Source: a virus. Taken from it: a stretch of 64,000 bases of DNA. The notes under the pieces were generated by a model. It was not told where the DNA came from. It made no database searches and worked only from the letters and a program-made list of their open reading frames with translations. Position numbers and translations under genes: made by a program. The stretch lies in the IMG/VR virus record IMGVR_UViG_3300028800_000003, positions 55,740 through 119,739 of that record; one strand, given 5' to 3'. Shown here piece by piece: positions 13,185 to 22,240 of the stretch (positions are counted from its first letter, which is position 1; each line of letters starts with the position of its first letter).

Positions 13185-15518
13185 TTAGTTGATGATGATG
13201 GCGTTGTTGTTGCCGACGGTATTCACGCCGGGGCTGGAGTAGCCGGACACGTTGGAAACGCCGGTGAGGTTTACGGTAGAACCGTTCTCAGACAAAACGT
13301 TGCCGTCGCCGTTGTTGGTGCTGAGCTGAACATTCGTTCCGCCGTTGACGCCGGCTGTGTCGAAGGCGGCAATACCCCAGTGTGAGTTTCCGGCGATCGT
13401 GACCGCGTTGTCCAAAAGCGCCAACTGCGAATTCTGAACGTAGAAACCGGCGTCGTCGTTGTAGGAGAATGAGCCGCCGATGATTGCGGCATTGGACCCG
13501 TTCTCGACCAGCATTCCACTGCCGCCATTATACATCGAGTAGATGTTGACAGTTCCAACGTCACCGCCAAAGCCGGCCTGCTGAACGATGATTCCGTTGT
13601 CATCATTGCTGTACGAACAAATTTCGATGTTCTGTCCGACCAGCCCCTGAACGATGAACGATCCCCACGCGGCACCGATACCGGGACCAATGCACCCTGT
13701 CGCGCTGACGAAACCCTGGAATGCCATCAGGCCGCCGTTGGTGGCGATGCCATATCCGCCGCAGCCATGCGCAGAGACGTTGCTCAATGTGATATTTTCA
13801 AGAGCAAAGCACAGCGCAACGTATTCTTCGTTGGCGCCACGGTCTCCGACCAGCAAGATATTATAAAGACCCCAGCCTGGTGACTGAAAATTGAGTCCGC
13901 CGCTTGCCGTGAAATCAAGTTCAGTGTCGTAACAGTTGCGCAATGCCGTCAGGTCGGCGGTACGATCTGTTGCTTTGTTGCCGGTCGTTGAAAAGATCGA
14001 GTGGCTTGGGCTCGATTTCATGCCAGCGCCGAAGATGCCGATGCGATCGGAGTTCGGATGCGACAGAGCGATCTGCGACGATCCTGCTGAAATTTGACCG
14101 GAAGCGAGGTTCAAGCTCACGTATCCATTCGGCGTGATGCGGAACTTGCCGAGATATTCCATTGCCACAGCAAGGCTGGAAAAGTTCGCGCCCTCACCGT
14201 ACACCGAATATGAGACGCTGGAGTCGATAACAAATCCGTTGAACAACTGGAATGCGGAACCGTTGTATACCAGGAATGCGATCTGTCCGGCCGACAACAT
14301 TCCGGCGGCCAGCGGCAAGCCGCTGCAATCAACGATTGGAACCGCAGCCAACGAATTTACGGCAATCGTCGAAGCACCGGTGTTGTTAGCGGCGATCTTG
14401 ACCTCAACCGTAGTGCCGGCTGGCAGCGACGTGATTGCTGGCGTAAATGAAGCGACGACGGTATTGGCCGTGCCAGTGTCCTGCGCATACGGGATGTCGA
14501 TCGTGTAGGTGTTGTTGTTGGTCGTTGACGAGGTAAAGCCCTCGAAGTTCTCAACCTGGAACGCCGAGCCGTCATAGACCAGCGACACAACCATGCCGGC
14601 GTTGATGTCGCCCGAGGAAAGCTGAGCGCCGTTGGCGCGATGCACGGCGACGGTGCCGAGGTTGTTGACGTTTATCGTGGTGACATCGGTGTTGGTGTGG
14701 TTCACCTTCACCGAGAGCCGCATGCCCGGCTCGTATTGCGCCGGTGTCGGCGCAACCGTAACAACCATGTTGTTGACGGTTCCGGTGTCGACCGCATACG
14801 TCCAGGTCTGATTCTGAACACCAGTCGGGATCAGCGGCAGCTTGCCGTTGGTGGCGAGAAACGGCGCCAAATAGTAGGGCAAGATATTGCCGGCCGTGAT
14901 CGAGGTCGCGCCGTTGGCCACCGTGATCGTGAACAGACCGGTCCAGCCCGCATCCGGCGACGGCGCCAATTGCGTGCCGGTCGTGGCCGCGATACCGGCC
15001 TTGATCTGATAGGCGACGCCGCCATAGCGCACGGTGTTCTGTGCGGTGCCGGCATTGGCGGGGCCGGAGAAGGGATCGGATGGATCGGCCGCATCGAAAT
15101 ACGGCAGCACTGTCGCGCCGCCGTCCATGTCCTGATACTGGACCTCGACAAGGAAGACCTGGCTGTAACCGGTCGTGCCTGGAGGCGTGATGCCCATCGT
15201 GACCGACTGGCCGACGCCTGCCGCGGTGCCGTTGGCGACGAACTGGATGCCCTGTTTCAGAATCGAGGTCGCAGTATTCGCCGGAAGCGAAGACCAGATC
15301 GATTGCTCCAGGTTTTCCAACTGATAGATGTTGCCGGGCGTCAGGATGATGTTGAGCGATCCCGGTACGGTCGGAGTCACCGTGAAACCGTCGACAAGCG
15401 TCGGCGTGCCCAGGATCGTTTGCGACAGCTCGGCAAGAGCCACCATCGCGTTTTGCTGGGCTTGCAGCAGGTCTGTTTCGAGCGGAGTCTGACCCGCGTA
15501 AATGGTTTTGCGATCCAT
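13185..15518 (-). CDS. Tail fiber/tailspike-like protein with predicted beta-helix
   Basis: 777 residues from ATG 15518, which has a well-spaced GAGGACGCG. Residues 1-230 resemble the baseplate-attaching head of large fibers. Two tandem repeats of about 90 residues follow, each with DTGT-N-VV near its start and VYDGSAFQ near its end. The C-terminal 300 residues are Gly/Asn/Ser-rich with short repeating strands (such as NSQLALLDNAVTIAGNSHWG), typical of a right-handed parallel beta-helix. This could bind or degrade a surface glycan, but no catalytic pair can be named from sequence alone. Confidence 0.75.
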   Translation of the reverse strand: MDRKTIYAGQTPLETDLLQAQQNAMVALAELSQTILGTPTLVDGFTVTPTVPGSLNIILTPGNIYQLENLEQSIWSSLPANTATSILKQGIQFVANGTAAGVGQSVTMGITPPGTTGYSQVFLVEVQYQDMDGGATVLPYFDAADPSDPFSGPANAGTAQNTVRYGGVAYQIKAGIAATTGTQLAPSPDAGWTGLFTITVANGATSITAGNILPYYLAPFLATNGKLPLIPTGVQNQTWTYAVDTGTVNNMVVTVAPTPAQYEPGMRLSVKVNHTNTDVTTINVNNLGTVAVHRANGAQLSSGDINAGMVVSLVYDGSAFQVENFEGFTSSTTNNNTYTIDIPYAQDTGTANTVVASFTPAITSLPAGTTVEVKIAANNTGASTIAVNSLAAVPIVDCSGLPLAAGMLSAGQIAFLVYNGSAFQLFNGFVIDSSVSYSVYGEGANFSSLAVAMEYLGKFRITPNGYVSLNLASGQISAGSSQIALSHPNSDRIGIFGAGMKSSPSHSIFSTTGNKATDRTADLTALRNCYDTELDFTASGGLNFQSPGWGLYNILLVGDRGANEEYVALCFALENITLSNVSAHGCGGYGIATNGGLMAFQGFVSATGCIGPGIGAAWGSFIVQGLVGQNIEICSYSNDDNGIIVQQAGFGGDVGTVNIYSMYNGGSGMLVENGSNAAIIGGSFSYNDDAGFYVQNSQLALLDNAVTIAGNSHWGIAAFDTAGVNGGTNVQLSTNNGDGNVLSENGSTVNLTGVSNVSGYSSPGVNTVGNNNAIIIN

Positions 15519-15530
15519 CGCGTCCTCGGA

Positions 15531-15556
15531 AAATAAAAAAGGCGCCACGCGGCGCC
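15531..15556 (-). terminator. Hairpin plus U-tract before the fiber gene
   Basis: On the minus strand GGCGCC-GCGT-GGCGCC (15556-15541) is followed by TTTTTTATTTTCC, then GAGGA of the next gene. Confidence 0.75.
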
Positions 15557-15587
15557 GGAAAATTCAGGCTGGAATCTGAAACTTGGA

Positions 15588-16199
15588 TTAGACGATCAGA
15601 CTGGCGCCGATCGACGCGCTGAATGACGGCGATGTGCCGCCGATCACTATCGAAATGCGCCAGGTGCGCGGCAGCGGCGCATTGGCAGAGATGTTGGCAG
15701 TGGCAGGCGCGCCCGGATAAACCGTCAGCAGCGTGAAGCCAGCGGTGGTCAATTCCGCGCTTTGCAGCAGCGTGTAGTAAGTGCCGGATGCCGGGTCCTT
15801 ACCCTGGATCGTCACCTGAAACGTCGGCGACGTGCCTGTCGCGGCCGAGATGTTGATGCCGAGTTGCAGACCGCGGTGATTGTAGTTGGTTTGATCCGGC
15901 GAATTTGCGTTGCCGGAAGCATTCGTCACTGTCAGGACCGCCGGCAGATCGACATTGCCGCGCTTACGATCGAATGTGGTGCCGTTGAACACCATCTCGA
16001 TAGCTGCCGCGATTGCCGCATTGACGGCGGATAGTGAGTTGGCGTCTGCCGTTTGTGGCTGCGCGACGGATTGCTTGAGCCCAGATGCCGGATCAGTAAC
16101 GCAAGTCGAACCGACGCGGTTGCCTTCCGCGTCCAGTGTGGTGCTAAAAGGCACCAGCGTCCCCTTGCCGTCTTGCGTGTTGTAGGGAGTATCAGCCAT
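15588..16199 (-). CDS. Hypothetical structural protein, 203 aa
   Basis: It lies between baseplate and fiber genes. The N-terminal 60 residues are acidic and polar (MADTPYNTQDGKGTLVPF); the rest is beta-rich, with NYNHRGLQLGINISAATG and a hydrophobic end (SFSASIGASLIV). Its position and composition suggest a fiber-base or decoration protein. No family was recognised. Confidence 0.65.
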   Translation of the reverse strand: MADTPYNTQDGKGTLVPFSTTLDAEGNRVGSTCVTDPASGLKQSVAQPQTADANSLSAVNAAIAAAIEMVFNGTTFDRKRGNVDLPAVLTVTNASGNANSPDQTNYNHRGLQLGINISAATGTSPTFQVTIQGKDPASGTYYTLLQSAELTTAGFTLLTVYPGAPATANISANAPLPRTWRISIVIGGTSPSFSASIGASLIV

Positions 16200-16214
16200 G
16201 AAACAAATCCATGC

Positions 16215-17072
16215 TTAAAAGAAGAAGGGCAACACCGCCAAGATTTGCGTATTCTCGACGTTGCCGAATGATGCGGTGGGAATATCGACGGTGTCAGGCT
16301 GACTCTGAATGCAGGTCCATGCCGTAATACCAGCGGCAACCGTCTTGGCGATCGTCGCGTAGATCGTGGCGTCCGGCACTGCGGCGTCGACCTCGTTCAT
16401 GTCGCCGTATTGACCATAGCCGCCGGAGCCGTAACCGGACTGCGGATTACCGTAGCCGGGAGCGTTGGGAATGCCGCCGCCTGGAGGACGATAGGCCGTG
16501 ACGAAAATCTGATTGTTGAATTTTAGGCTGCCGTACATGCCGGCGACGCCATACCCTTGCTGTCCTGATGTACCGTAAGCGCCGGTGTCTCCTGGATTCC
16601 ACAGCTCGATCAGCTTGGGCGCGGCGCCCGTCAACGCCTCGACGGCCTGAATGATCGCAGCGCGCGTTTGCTTAGGCGCCAAGATGGCGTCCATGATGCG
16701 TGCGCGATAAGCATCGTCCTGCTCATTCACAAGACGCGGCAGATCGTTGCCGAGAAAATCGTATGAGATGCGATCGAGCCAGACTCCGGTGGCGCTGGCG
16801 ATGCGCGACTGGGTCAGCGCATACTTATAGAGCACATAAATCCAGGATAGATTGTAGCCGGTGCCAGACAATGGAATGTTGAGAAGCGGCGCGCCAGGTT
16901 GCGCCATCACCTCGTCTACCTCGGTAGCCCCGGTGCCGAACCATGACGGCGGAATAAGGCCTGCCAGGCGATGGACGAATTCCGTCTGATCGGCATCCAG
17001 CAAGCCGGACAGAACCTGGACGGCAAGTGACGGCGACAGCTCCCCGGCGGTCTCAATATTGTTTGCCGTCAT
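16215..17072 (-). CDS. Baseplate/tail protein of the gpI (tail protein I) type
   Basis: 285 residues, placed directly after the J-like gene as P2 gpI is. The first 170 residues are helical with a WLDRISYDFLGNDLPRL segment and YRARIMDAILAPKQTR, similar to proteins positioning the fiber on the baseplate. A flexible Gly/Tyr-rich linker (near residues 190-225) then leads to a hydrophobic C-terminus. Assignment rests on order as well as sequence. Confidence 0.65.
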   Translation of the reverse strand: MTANNIETAGELSPSLAVQVLSGLLDADQTEFVHRLAGLIPPSWFGTGATEVDEVMAQPGAPLLNIPLSGTGYNLSWIYVLYKYALTQSRIASATGVWLDRISYDFLGNDLPRLVNEQDDAYRARIMDAILAPKQTRAAIIQAVEALTGAAPKLIELWNPGDTGAYGTSGQQGYGVAGMYGSLKFNNQIFVTAYRPPGGGIPNAPGYGNPQSGYGSGGYGQYGDMNEVDAAVPDATIYATIAKTVAAGITAWTCIQSQPDTVDIPTASFGNVENTQILAVLPFFF

Positions 17073-17073
17073 G

Positions 17074-18279
17074 TTAGCCGCCCAGGTTTACGGTCGACGA
17101 TGTGACTTTGATTGTCTGGCCCATGGCCGGCACCAGATCGGCCGCGCCGCTGTTGAGCAATAAGCTGGTGACATTGCTCACGCCCGGACTCGCGCCATAA
17201 GCAATTGCAGCGAGTTGCGAGTAATGCAGCGGATTTTCCAGACCGAGAGAATTAACATAGGCACCTATGGCGTTCGCCACCGCGGCAACAACGGCCGAAG
17301 TGTTGTAGGCAGATGCTACCGTCACTGTCAGGCTGATCGCGGCACCCAGCTTAGACGCACTCACGACCTGCGGCCGCACGCCAGCGGCACGACCCCGCAA
17401 GCCATTCACCGCCGCAAGGGCATTGAGTACAGTCTGTGTCGGTGGAGCACCGGAGCCATCATCAACGAAGATAGTGAAGGCGCCGTAGTCTGTTGCGCCG
17501 TTTGGATCGACATTCTCATGCACCACGCATTGCAGGCCTTGCTGCAACGACAGGATCGCATATTCCAGGGCGCCGACCGTGCCGGCTGCCAGCGACGCGA
17601 TGTAAAGTTTGAAGCGCGCCTTCAACGCGTCGTCGCTTTCCTCGTCGAATCCTGTCGTTATCGGAGCCGGATTTGTCACCGTATCGACGCCGACCGCGGA
17701 AGACTGAATTCGCGTGATGGTGTTAGCGAGAACGTTGCCGCCGGTTCCAGGATTGAGCGCCTGCACATTGACGGACAGCGAGGTTTGTCCGGCCGGAATG
17801 ATGAATCCGCCGCCAGGTACGATGTCTGCCGAATAGGCGTTGTTGGTGGGATCGGCGTAGACCTGATAGACCTGACTGCCGTCAAAGGTGGAGACCAGCG
17901 AGCCGACAGGTACGACGCGCTGATTTTGCGGCGCGAAGCTACTGAATTGAACCACTCCGCTTGCCGGAGTGGCCGGAAGGCGAGGACTGTTTGTGCCATC
18001 CACAGCCGGCATGAAGTCGGCGACGAAGGTATCGACCCACTCGCCTTTCGAGGTTTGCAGGCGCTGGACAATCAACGAAAACAGATAGAGTTTTTGCAGC
18101 CAATCGGCGTTGCCGGCAGTCGCCTCGGCGAGCGCCAAGAACACCGAGCCATCGCTGAAATCTAGCGGATTTTTCGACGCCGCTTGCGCTGCCGCCGCAA
18201 AATCAGCGACGATCTGAGAAAATGGTTTGGTGTACGGGACCGGCGGCAGAGGCAAGCCCGTGCTGTTGGAAGAAGCCAT
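17074..18279 (-). CDS. Baseplate J-like protein
   Basis: 401 residues from ATG 18279. The pattern is that of baseplate J/gp6-type wedge proteins: an N-terminal helical region, then a beta domain (PVGSLVSTFDGSQVYQVYAD) and the characteristic NVQALNPGTGGNVLANTI. The GFDEESDDALKARF segment and a C-terminal alpha/beta domain follow. In myoviruses J forms the baseplate wedge linking hub to fibers. It overlaps no neighbour but sits between gp25-like and I-like genes, the expected order. Confidence 0.85.
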   Translation of the reverse strand: MASSNSTGLPLPPVPYTKPFSQIVADFAAAAQAASKNPLDFSDGSVFLALAEATAGNADWLQKLYLFSLIVQRLQTSKGEWVDTFVADFMPAVDGTNSPRLPATPASGVVQFSSFAPQNQRVVPVGSLVSTFDGSQVYQVYADPTNNAYSADIVPGGGFIIPAGQTSLSVNVQALNPGTGGNVLANTITRIQSSAVGVDTVTNPAPITTGFDEESDDALKARFKLYIASLAAGTVGALEYAILSLQQGLQCVVHENVDPNGATDYGAFTIFVDDGSGAPPTQTVLNALAAVNGLRGRAAGVRPQVVSASKLGAAISLTVTVASAYNTSAVVAAVANAIGAYVNSLGLENPLHYSQLAAIAYGASPGVSNVTSLLLNSGAADLVPAMGQTIKVTSSTVNLGG

Positions 18280-18343
18280 AAATGCCGACGCACGGCGCAA
18301 GCGCCGCGTCCCAAAAATGAATTTGTTGAAAAGCGACGACTGT

Positions 18344-18745
18344 TTACTTGTCGCCTGGCACGTCGAGAACGATCAACGGCGACTGGTTGCCGTCGACATC
18401 GGTGTATTTGATCTTTGCGCTGAACGTTCCGTTCGGATTGGTCGTCACCGTAATGGACGGCTCCGGCGTCTGTGAGACCGACGCCTCGTGATACATCTGG
18501 GTGCGAATGAGTCCCGACATCGCATTGTTGCGAGCAAGACGGCCGACATACCATGGCAACGATCCGCCATAAGTCGGGTGGAAAAGATATTCGGCCTTTT
18601 TGGCGCCGGTATATTTGCCGTTGGTGCAGAGCCGGCGAAAGATTCGTTGATTGCTCTTGGCTATGCCGATAACCAAAGGCAGATCGCCAGATGGCGTGAG
18701 AGGCGAAATATCGTCGCCCCACCAGTGATCGATGTCGTAGGGCAC
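18344..18745 (-). CDS. gp25/W-like baseplate wedge protein
   Basis: A 133-residue product from GTG 18745, chosen because AGGAAAG lies nine bases upstream; a TTG at 18778 would add 11 residues. It begins MPYDIDHWWGDDISPLTPSGD and includes RIFRRLCTNGKYTGAKK, a pattern seen in small baseplate wedge components next to J. In T4, gp25 joins wedge arms to the hub. Family resemblance is moderate. Confidence 0.6.
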   Translation of the reverse strand: MPYDIDHWWGDDISPLTPSGDLPLVIGIAKSNQRIFRRLCTNGKYTGAKKAEYLFHPTYGGSLPWYVGRLARNNAMSGLIRTQMYHEASVSQTPEPSITVTTNPNGTFSAKIKYTDVDGNQSPLIVLDVPGDK

Positions 18746-18765
18746 AGCAATTCTTTCCTGGGAAA

Positions 18766-20058
18766 TCAGAACGGCCAACCGGCCGTAGCGTCAAACGAAA
18801 CGACCTGTGAAACCGTGGTCTTTGCGGCAAGCGACGCCAGCAAAGTCTGTCTTGATTGATTGAGTGAGGCACGTCGCGATACGATCGCAGCTACCAGAGC
18901 AGAGTATTCTTCCCCGGTCATGGTCACAGGCGCGCTCTGTCCGATCGGTATCCATTGAACGGAACCGAGAACCGACGACGACTCGTTGTCCAGAGAGACG
19001 CCTTCAATCGACGGAGCAGAGACACCGACGCCAGAAGAACTGATTCCTGGCGAACCGATCTCCCATCCAGAATTTCCTGTGTTGGCGCTGCCGTTTAGCG
19101 TGACCCCGGCAACTGGCACCGACACCTCGTCAGTGATGTTTGGGATGGTGACGACAAACTGAGGATTTCCACTGCTAATCTGTTCTACGTTGTAATTGAT
19201 CGTCCCTTGCAAGGCGCCACCATTGGGGCTGCCGATCGCACTGTTTATCTGGCTGAACGATTGCGAAAATCCACTTGAAAGCGCAGAGTTGATTTCTGAC
19301 ACAAGCGACGAGAAGGCATCGTTGATCGCATTGGCGAGATTTGGAAAGGCTTCTGCGAGACTGCCGATAGTGGACTGCATCCCACTATTTAATTCGTTAT
19401 CGAACTCTTGTAAGGCGTTGGCAGCATTATTCAGCAATGATCCGAGAGCGTTGTTGATGCCGGTTGCAAGAGATGAAAGTGCGGTATTGATCTGACCTTT
19501 TAGGGTCGACAGCGCACCATTGATCGCGTCGACCAGCGAAGAATTCAGGCCAGTGACCGTCGAATTAGTGCCAGACAGGATCGCCGACGCCAGAGCCATG
19601 GACATCGCGTTCAGCGACTCATCTGAGCAATCCCAGTTATAGACGCCGCCTGGACTTGCCGCGACCACGCCGGCATCGTAACCGGCGTCACCTGACGAGA
19701 CGGCGAATTGGATTGCGCTCTGTCGCTTGGAATCGTAGATCGCCTCGATCAGTTCGGCCTTGATCTGCTGCGCTTGCGCCAGGGTTAGAAGCGGGATGGA
19801 CGCCGTTGCTTGCAGTGCCGGAGTCAACGCCAGTCCTGCCGCAGACGACATCCACGCATTGATGGAAGGCTGATACGGCGACGGATCGGAGAACGGCTGA
19901 AAGGTTGGAGCCTCGCCATTGTAGACGATCAGACCGAGTGCGGCTTCCTCCCATTGCACATACTTGACGTTGGTCGCGAGACCGGAAACTGTGAGCGGCT
20001 GAATCTGATAGCCGTCGACGGAAACGACGCTGTCACCTGGGTTGATGTAAAAACGCAT
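18766..20058 (-). CDS. Hypothetical tail/baseplate protein with long helical middle
   Basis: 430 residues. The N-terminal 120 residues resemble fiber-assembly-like modules (VQWEEAALGLIVYNGE). Residues from about 150 to 270 are a Ser/Asn/Leu helix repeat (INTALSSLATGINNALGSLL) that likely forms a coiled coil. The C-terminal part is beta-rich and ends in a helix (EEYSALVAAIVSRRASLNQS). Its place between the spike and gp25-like genes suggests a baseplate or needle-associated role. Family not recognised. Confidence 0.65.
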   Translation of the reverse strand: MRFYINPGDSVVSVDGYQIQPLTVSGLATNVKYVQWEEAALGLIVYNGEAPTFQPFSDPSPYQPSINAWMSSAAGLALTPALQATASIPLLTLAQAQQIKAELIEAIYDSKRQSAIQFAVSSGDAGYDAGVVAASPGGVYNWDCSDESLNAMSMALASAILSGTNSTVTGLNSSLVDAINGALSTLKGQINTALSSLATGINNALGSLLNNAANALQEFDNELNSGMQSTIGSLAEAFPNLANAINDAFSSLVSEINSALSSGFSQSFSQINSAIGSPNGGALQGTINYNVEQISSGNPQFVVTIPNITDEVSVPVAGVTLNGSANTGNSGWEIGSPGISSSGVGVSAPSIEGVSLDNESSSVLGSVQWIPIGQSAPVTMTGEEYSALVAAIVSRRASLNQSRQTLLASLAAKTTVSQVVSFDATAGWPF

Positions 20059-20060
20059 CG

Positions 20061-20783
20061 TTATCCCAAATCAGGTTCGGCGCAGAGCGTCTTGGCTACG
20101 CCGCCGTCTGCGAGCGCCACAGGCACGGCCGCGGCGCCCTTCTGCGTGACGCAGTGCGTCTTTTTCGGCTGCGAGATGATGTAGACGATATTGTTGTCAG
20201 ATTGCAGGATCACGTCGCCATTCGGCGCCTCAATCGTCATGCTGCCGTCTGGCGCCATCTTTATAATCTGCTTGCCATTCGGCTGCTGCTGCTGTTGTTG
20301 CTGTTGCTGTTGACCGGTGCCGCCGTTTGATTCAGTCGTCGTGTTCCCTGACTGCGACGTGTTCTGCCCGGTTTTGGTGTAGCCAGGGCCTCCGATCAGG
20401 AGCGTGCCGTCTTGCTGCGCATGAATGGTCGCGCCGTTCTGATGAATGATGGCATGCTCGCCCGCCTGCAATTCAGGCGGCTTGTTTTGATGCGACCAAT
20501 GGCGCGTCATAACGCGCGCTGACAGATGATTGCTTTCCTGGTTATGCACCTCGACCGGATCACCGATGTTCGGCGCCGAAGCGATGCCGTAACCATTGCC
20601 GACGGCAAGACCTGTCAAGGGAATCCACGCCGACTCGGTGCCTTCGGGCTGGTATTGAATCTTAACCGAGTGCGTTTTGGAGTCGTAGCTCGACACCAGG
20701 CCGACACGCGGCGGATTGTGATACTTACGCATGGTGCGCGCGACCTCGCGGCGCATCACGGAGACGAAGGAATCAAGGTACAT
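20061..20783 (-). CDS. Baseplate assembly/spike protein V-like
   Basis: 240 residues from ATG 20783. The N-terminal OB-fold pattern is RVGLVSSYDSKTHSVKIQYQ followed by WIPLTGLAVGNGYGIA and IGDPVEVH, typical of gpV/gp45-type spike proteins. A run of ten consecutive Gln (encoded near 20283-20312) forms a flexible linker. The C-terminal strands (MAPDGSMTIEAPNGDVILQS) match the repeat pattern of a triple-stranded beta-helix spike. It acts at the tail tip in puncturing the host envelope. The CAG/CAA tract may vary in length between isolates. Confidence 0.75.
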   Translation of the reverse strand: MYLDSFVSVMRREVARTMRKYHNPPRVGLVSSYDSKTHSVKIQYQPEGTESAWIPLTGLAVGNGYGIASAPNIGDPVEVHNQESNHLSARVMTRHWSHQNKPPELQAGEHAIIHQNGATIHAQQDGTLLIGGPGYTKTGQNTSQSGNTTTESNGGTGQQQQQQQQQQPNGKQIIKMAPDGSMTIEAPNGDVILQSDNNIVYIISQPKKTHCVTQKGAAAVPVALADGGVAKTLCAEPDLG

Positions 20784-20787
20784 TTGA

Positions 20788-21984
20788 TCACACAACGCTG
20801 CCGGTCAGCATCGTGAAGCCTTGCACCGGCGTCTGCTGGAAAGGATTGGTCGGCTGTTTCGGTTGATTCGGATCAGGATTCGGAAGGTCTGGATTTGGCG
20901 AATAGCCAAACGACCATTGCGGAGAATTGTAGCCCGTAATCTCCATGTCGTAGCCGTCGTCATCGTTCATGCGATGCACGACCTCGTACATATAGTAGGT
21001 CATGTCGAACGAGGTCTGCGTTCCAGACAGTGCGATCATCATCGTCGGCTGCACGACCACGTCGCCGCGCATTTGCACCTCGATGGTGTATTCGTGCATC
21101 TGCGCGTAGCGCTGGCCTGCGTTAGCCAGTTGCTGAACTTGTTGCTGGGTCTTATTCGGGATGCGCGCGGCGCCCTGATACTTGCCGGCGCCAGCCATGG
21201 CAGTGTAGGCTTGGTTGTCCGATTGCTTCCAACTCATGACGCCGTACTGGACGCCTTGCCCCAGATCAAAGTTGTGGATGCAGTTCAGTTTTTCCATGTT
21301 GCCGGCATCATAGTCATCGGTGCCGATGCCTGCCTCTGTTTGAGACGAGACCTCTCTGCCGATTTGCGGCGGCCGATAATGAATGGCGTATGTTGAACTG
21401 ACAGCCGTTCCTGGCGCCACGTAATAGAGCGTATTGCCGACAACGAAGGCGACGTAACCATCTTGATGCGCAAGCGTCTGAATGACATCCCACGGCGTTT
21501 CCAGATCGGAATTGAAAACGGTGTTGCCTTGGGCGTCGACATCGCCAGCCATAGAGCCCGGACCTGCGACGACCTGGAGGCCGGCTTGCGACGCCAATTG
21601 AGTCACGATCTGGCTGGTGGTCTGATTTGTCCACGACGCGTCGCTGCGAGTATCGAGCAGCGGGCGGCCTTTGTCGCTCATTTGAGCGGTGACAGTTCGC
21701 GTGCCGAAATCCACCGTGGCGTAATCGATGTAGCCGGTGAGGATCGTCGCCGTGGTCTTCTGCGCGTCGCCGTTGGTGGCGATAAGGGATGCCGGAATGA
21801 GTCCGCCCTGCGACCAGAATTGAGCGCCCGGATTGGTTGGATCATCGACCGCCATCGTAATCTCTGCGGTCGATTGCTGGCCGGCGCTCTGAATCAGGCG
21901 CGCCTCGAAGGCCATGATATTGATGGTGTCGTTACCAATGAGCAGCCACGCGCGCGGCTGGCGCGCGATCCCATTCTCTGCCAT
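20788..21984 (-). CDS. Tail hub protein (gpD/gp27-like)
   Basis: 398 residues from ATG 21984, preceded by GAGGAGGGC. It has the hub-type arrangement: an N-terminal beta domain (GYIDYATVDFGTRTVTAQ), a central DVIQTLAHQDGYVAFVVGN segment and a C-terminal beta domain with MTYYMYEVVHRM. A Pro/Gln-rich tail closes it. It lies between LysM and spike genes as gpD lies beside gpX and gpV in P2-like phages. It connects tube to spike. Confidence 0.75.
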   Translation of the reverse strand: MAENGIARQPRAWLLIGNDTINIMAFEARLIQSAGQQSTAEITMAVDDPTNPGAQFWSQGGLIPASLIATNGDAQKTTATILTGYIDYATVDFGTRTVTAQMSDKGRPLLDTRSDASWTNQTTSQIVTQLASQAGLQVVAGPGSMAGDVDAQGNTVFNSDLETPWDVIQTLAHQDGYVAFVVGNTLYYVAPGTAVSSTYAIHYRPPQIGREVSSQTEAGIGTDDYDAGNMEKLNCIHNFDLGQGVQYGVMSWKQSDNQAYTAMAGAGKYQGAARIPNKTQQQVQQLANAGQRYAQMHEYTIEVQMRGDVVVQPTMMIALSGTQTSFDMTYYMYEVVHRMNDDDGYDMEITGYNSPQWSFGYSPNPDLPNPDPNQPKQPTNPFQQTPVQGFTMLTGSVV

Positions 21985-21998
21985 CGCGCCCTCCTCTG

Positions 21999-22238
21999 TT
22001 ATGGCCAGGCCGCGCTTGGATCGACGGCCGGAATTTGCAATGTGCCAGCGAGACGTTGAGCATCGTCGATGGACAGAATGAAATCGGGCGGCTGGCCCGG
22101 AAAACCGTTGAGAGCGGCAATGCGCCACCATTGCGTCGCGTCGTTGAGATACAACTCGGCAATGCGCATGAGATTTTCACCGCCGATCACTTGGATCGTG
22201 GTGACGCCGGCAGGTGTACCGGCTGGAACTGGTGCCAT
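21999..22238 (-). CDS. LysM-domain tail protein (gpX-like)
   Basis: The 79-residue product carries one LysM-like module: VIGGENLMRIAELYLNDATQ, then WWRIAALNGF and a LAGTLQIP end. Small LysM tail proteins (P2 gpX, T4 gp53 C-terminus) join the hub to the tube or tape measure. It overlaps no gene but is spaced two bases from its upstream neighbour. Confidence 0.8.
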   Translation of the reverse strand: MAPVPAGTPAGVTTIQVIGGENLMRIAELYLNDATQWWRIAALNGFPGQPPDFILSIDDAQRLAGTLQIPAVDPSAAWP

Positions 22239-22240
22239 CG

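Noticed and set aside
18293-18306. CGGCGC-AA-GCGCCG hairpin before the J-like gene.
   Set aside because: No U-tract follows and the stem is only six base pairs, so it is not listed with the terminator modules.
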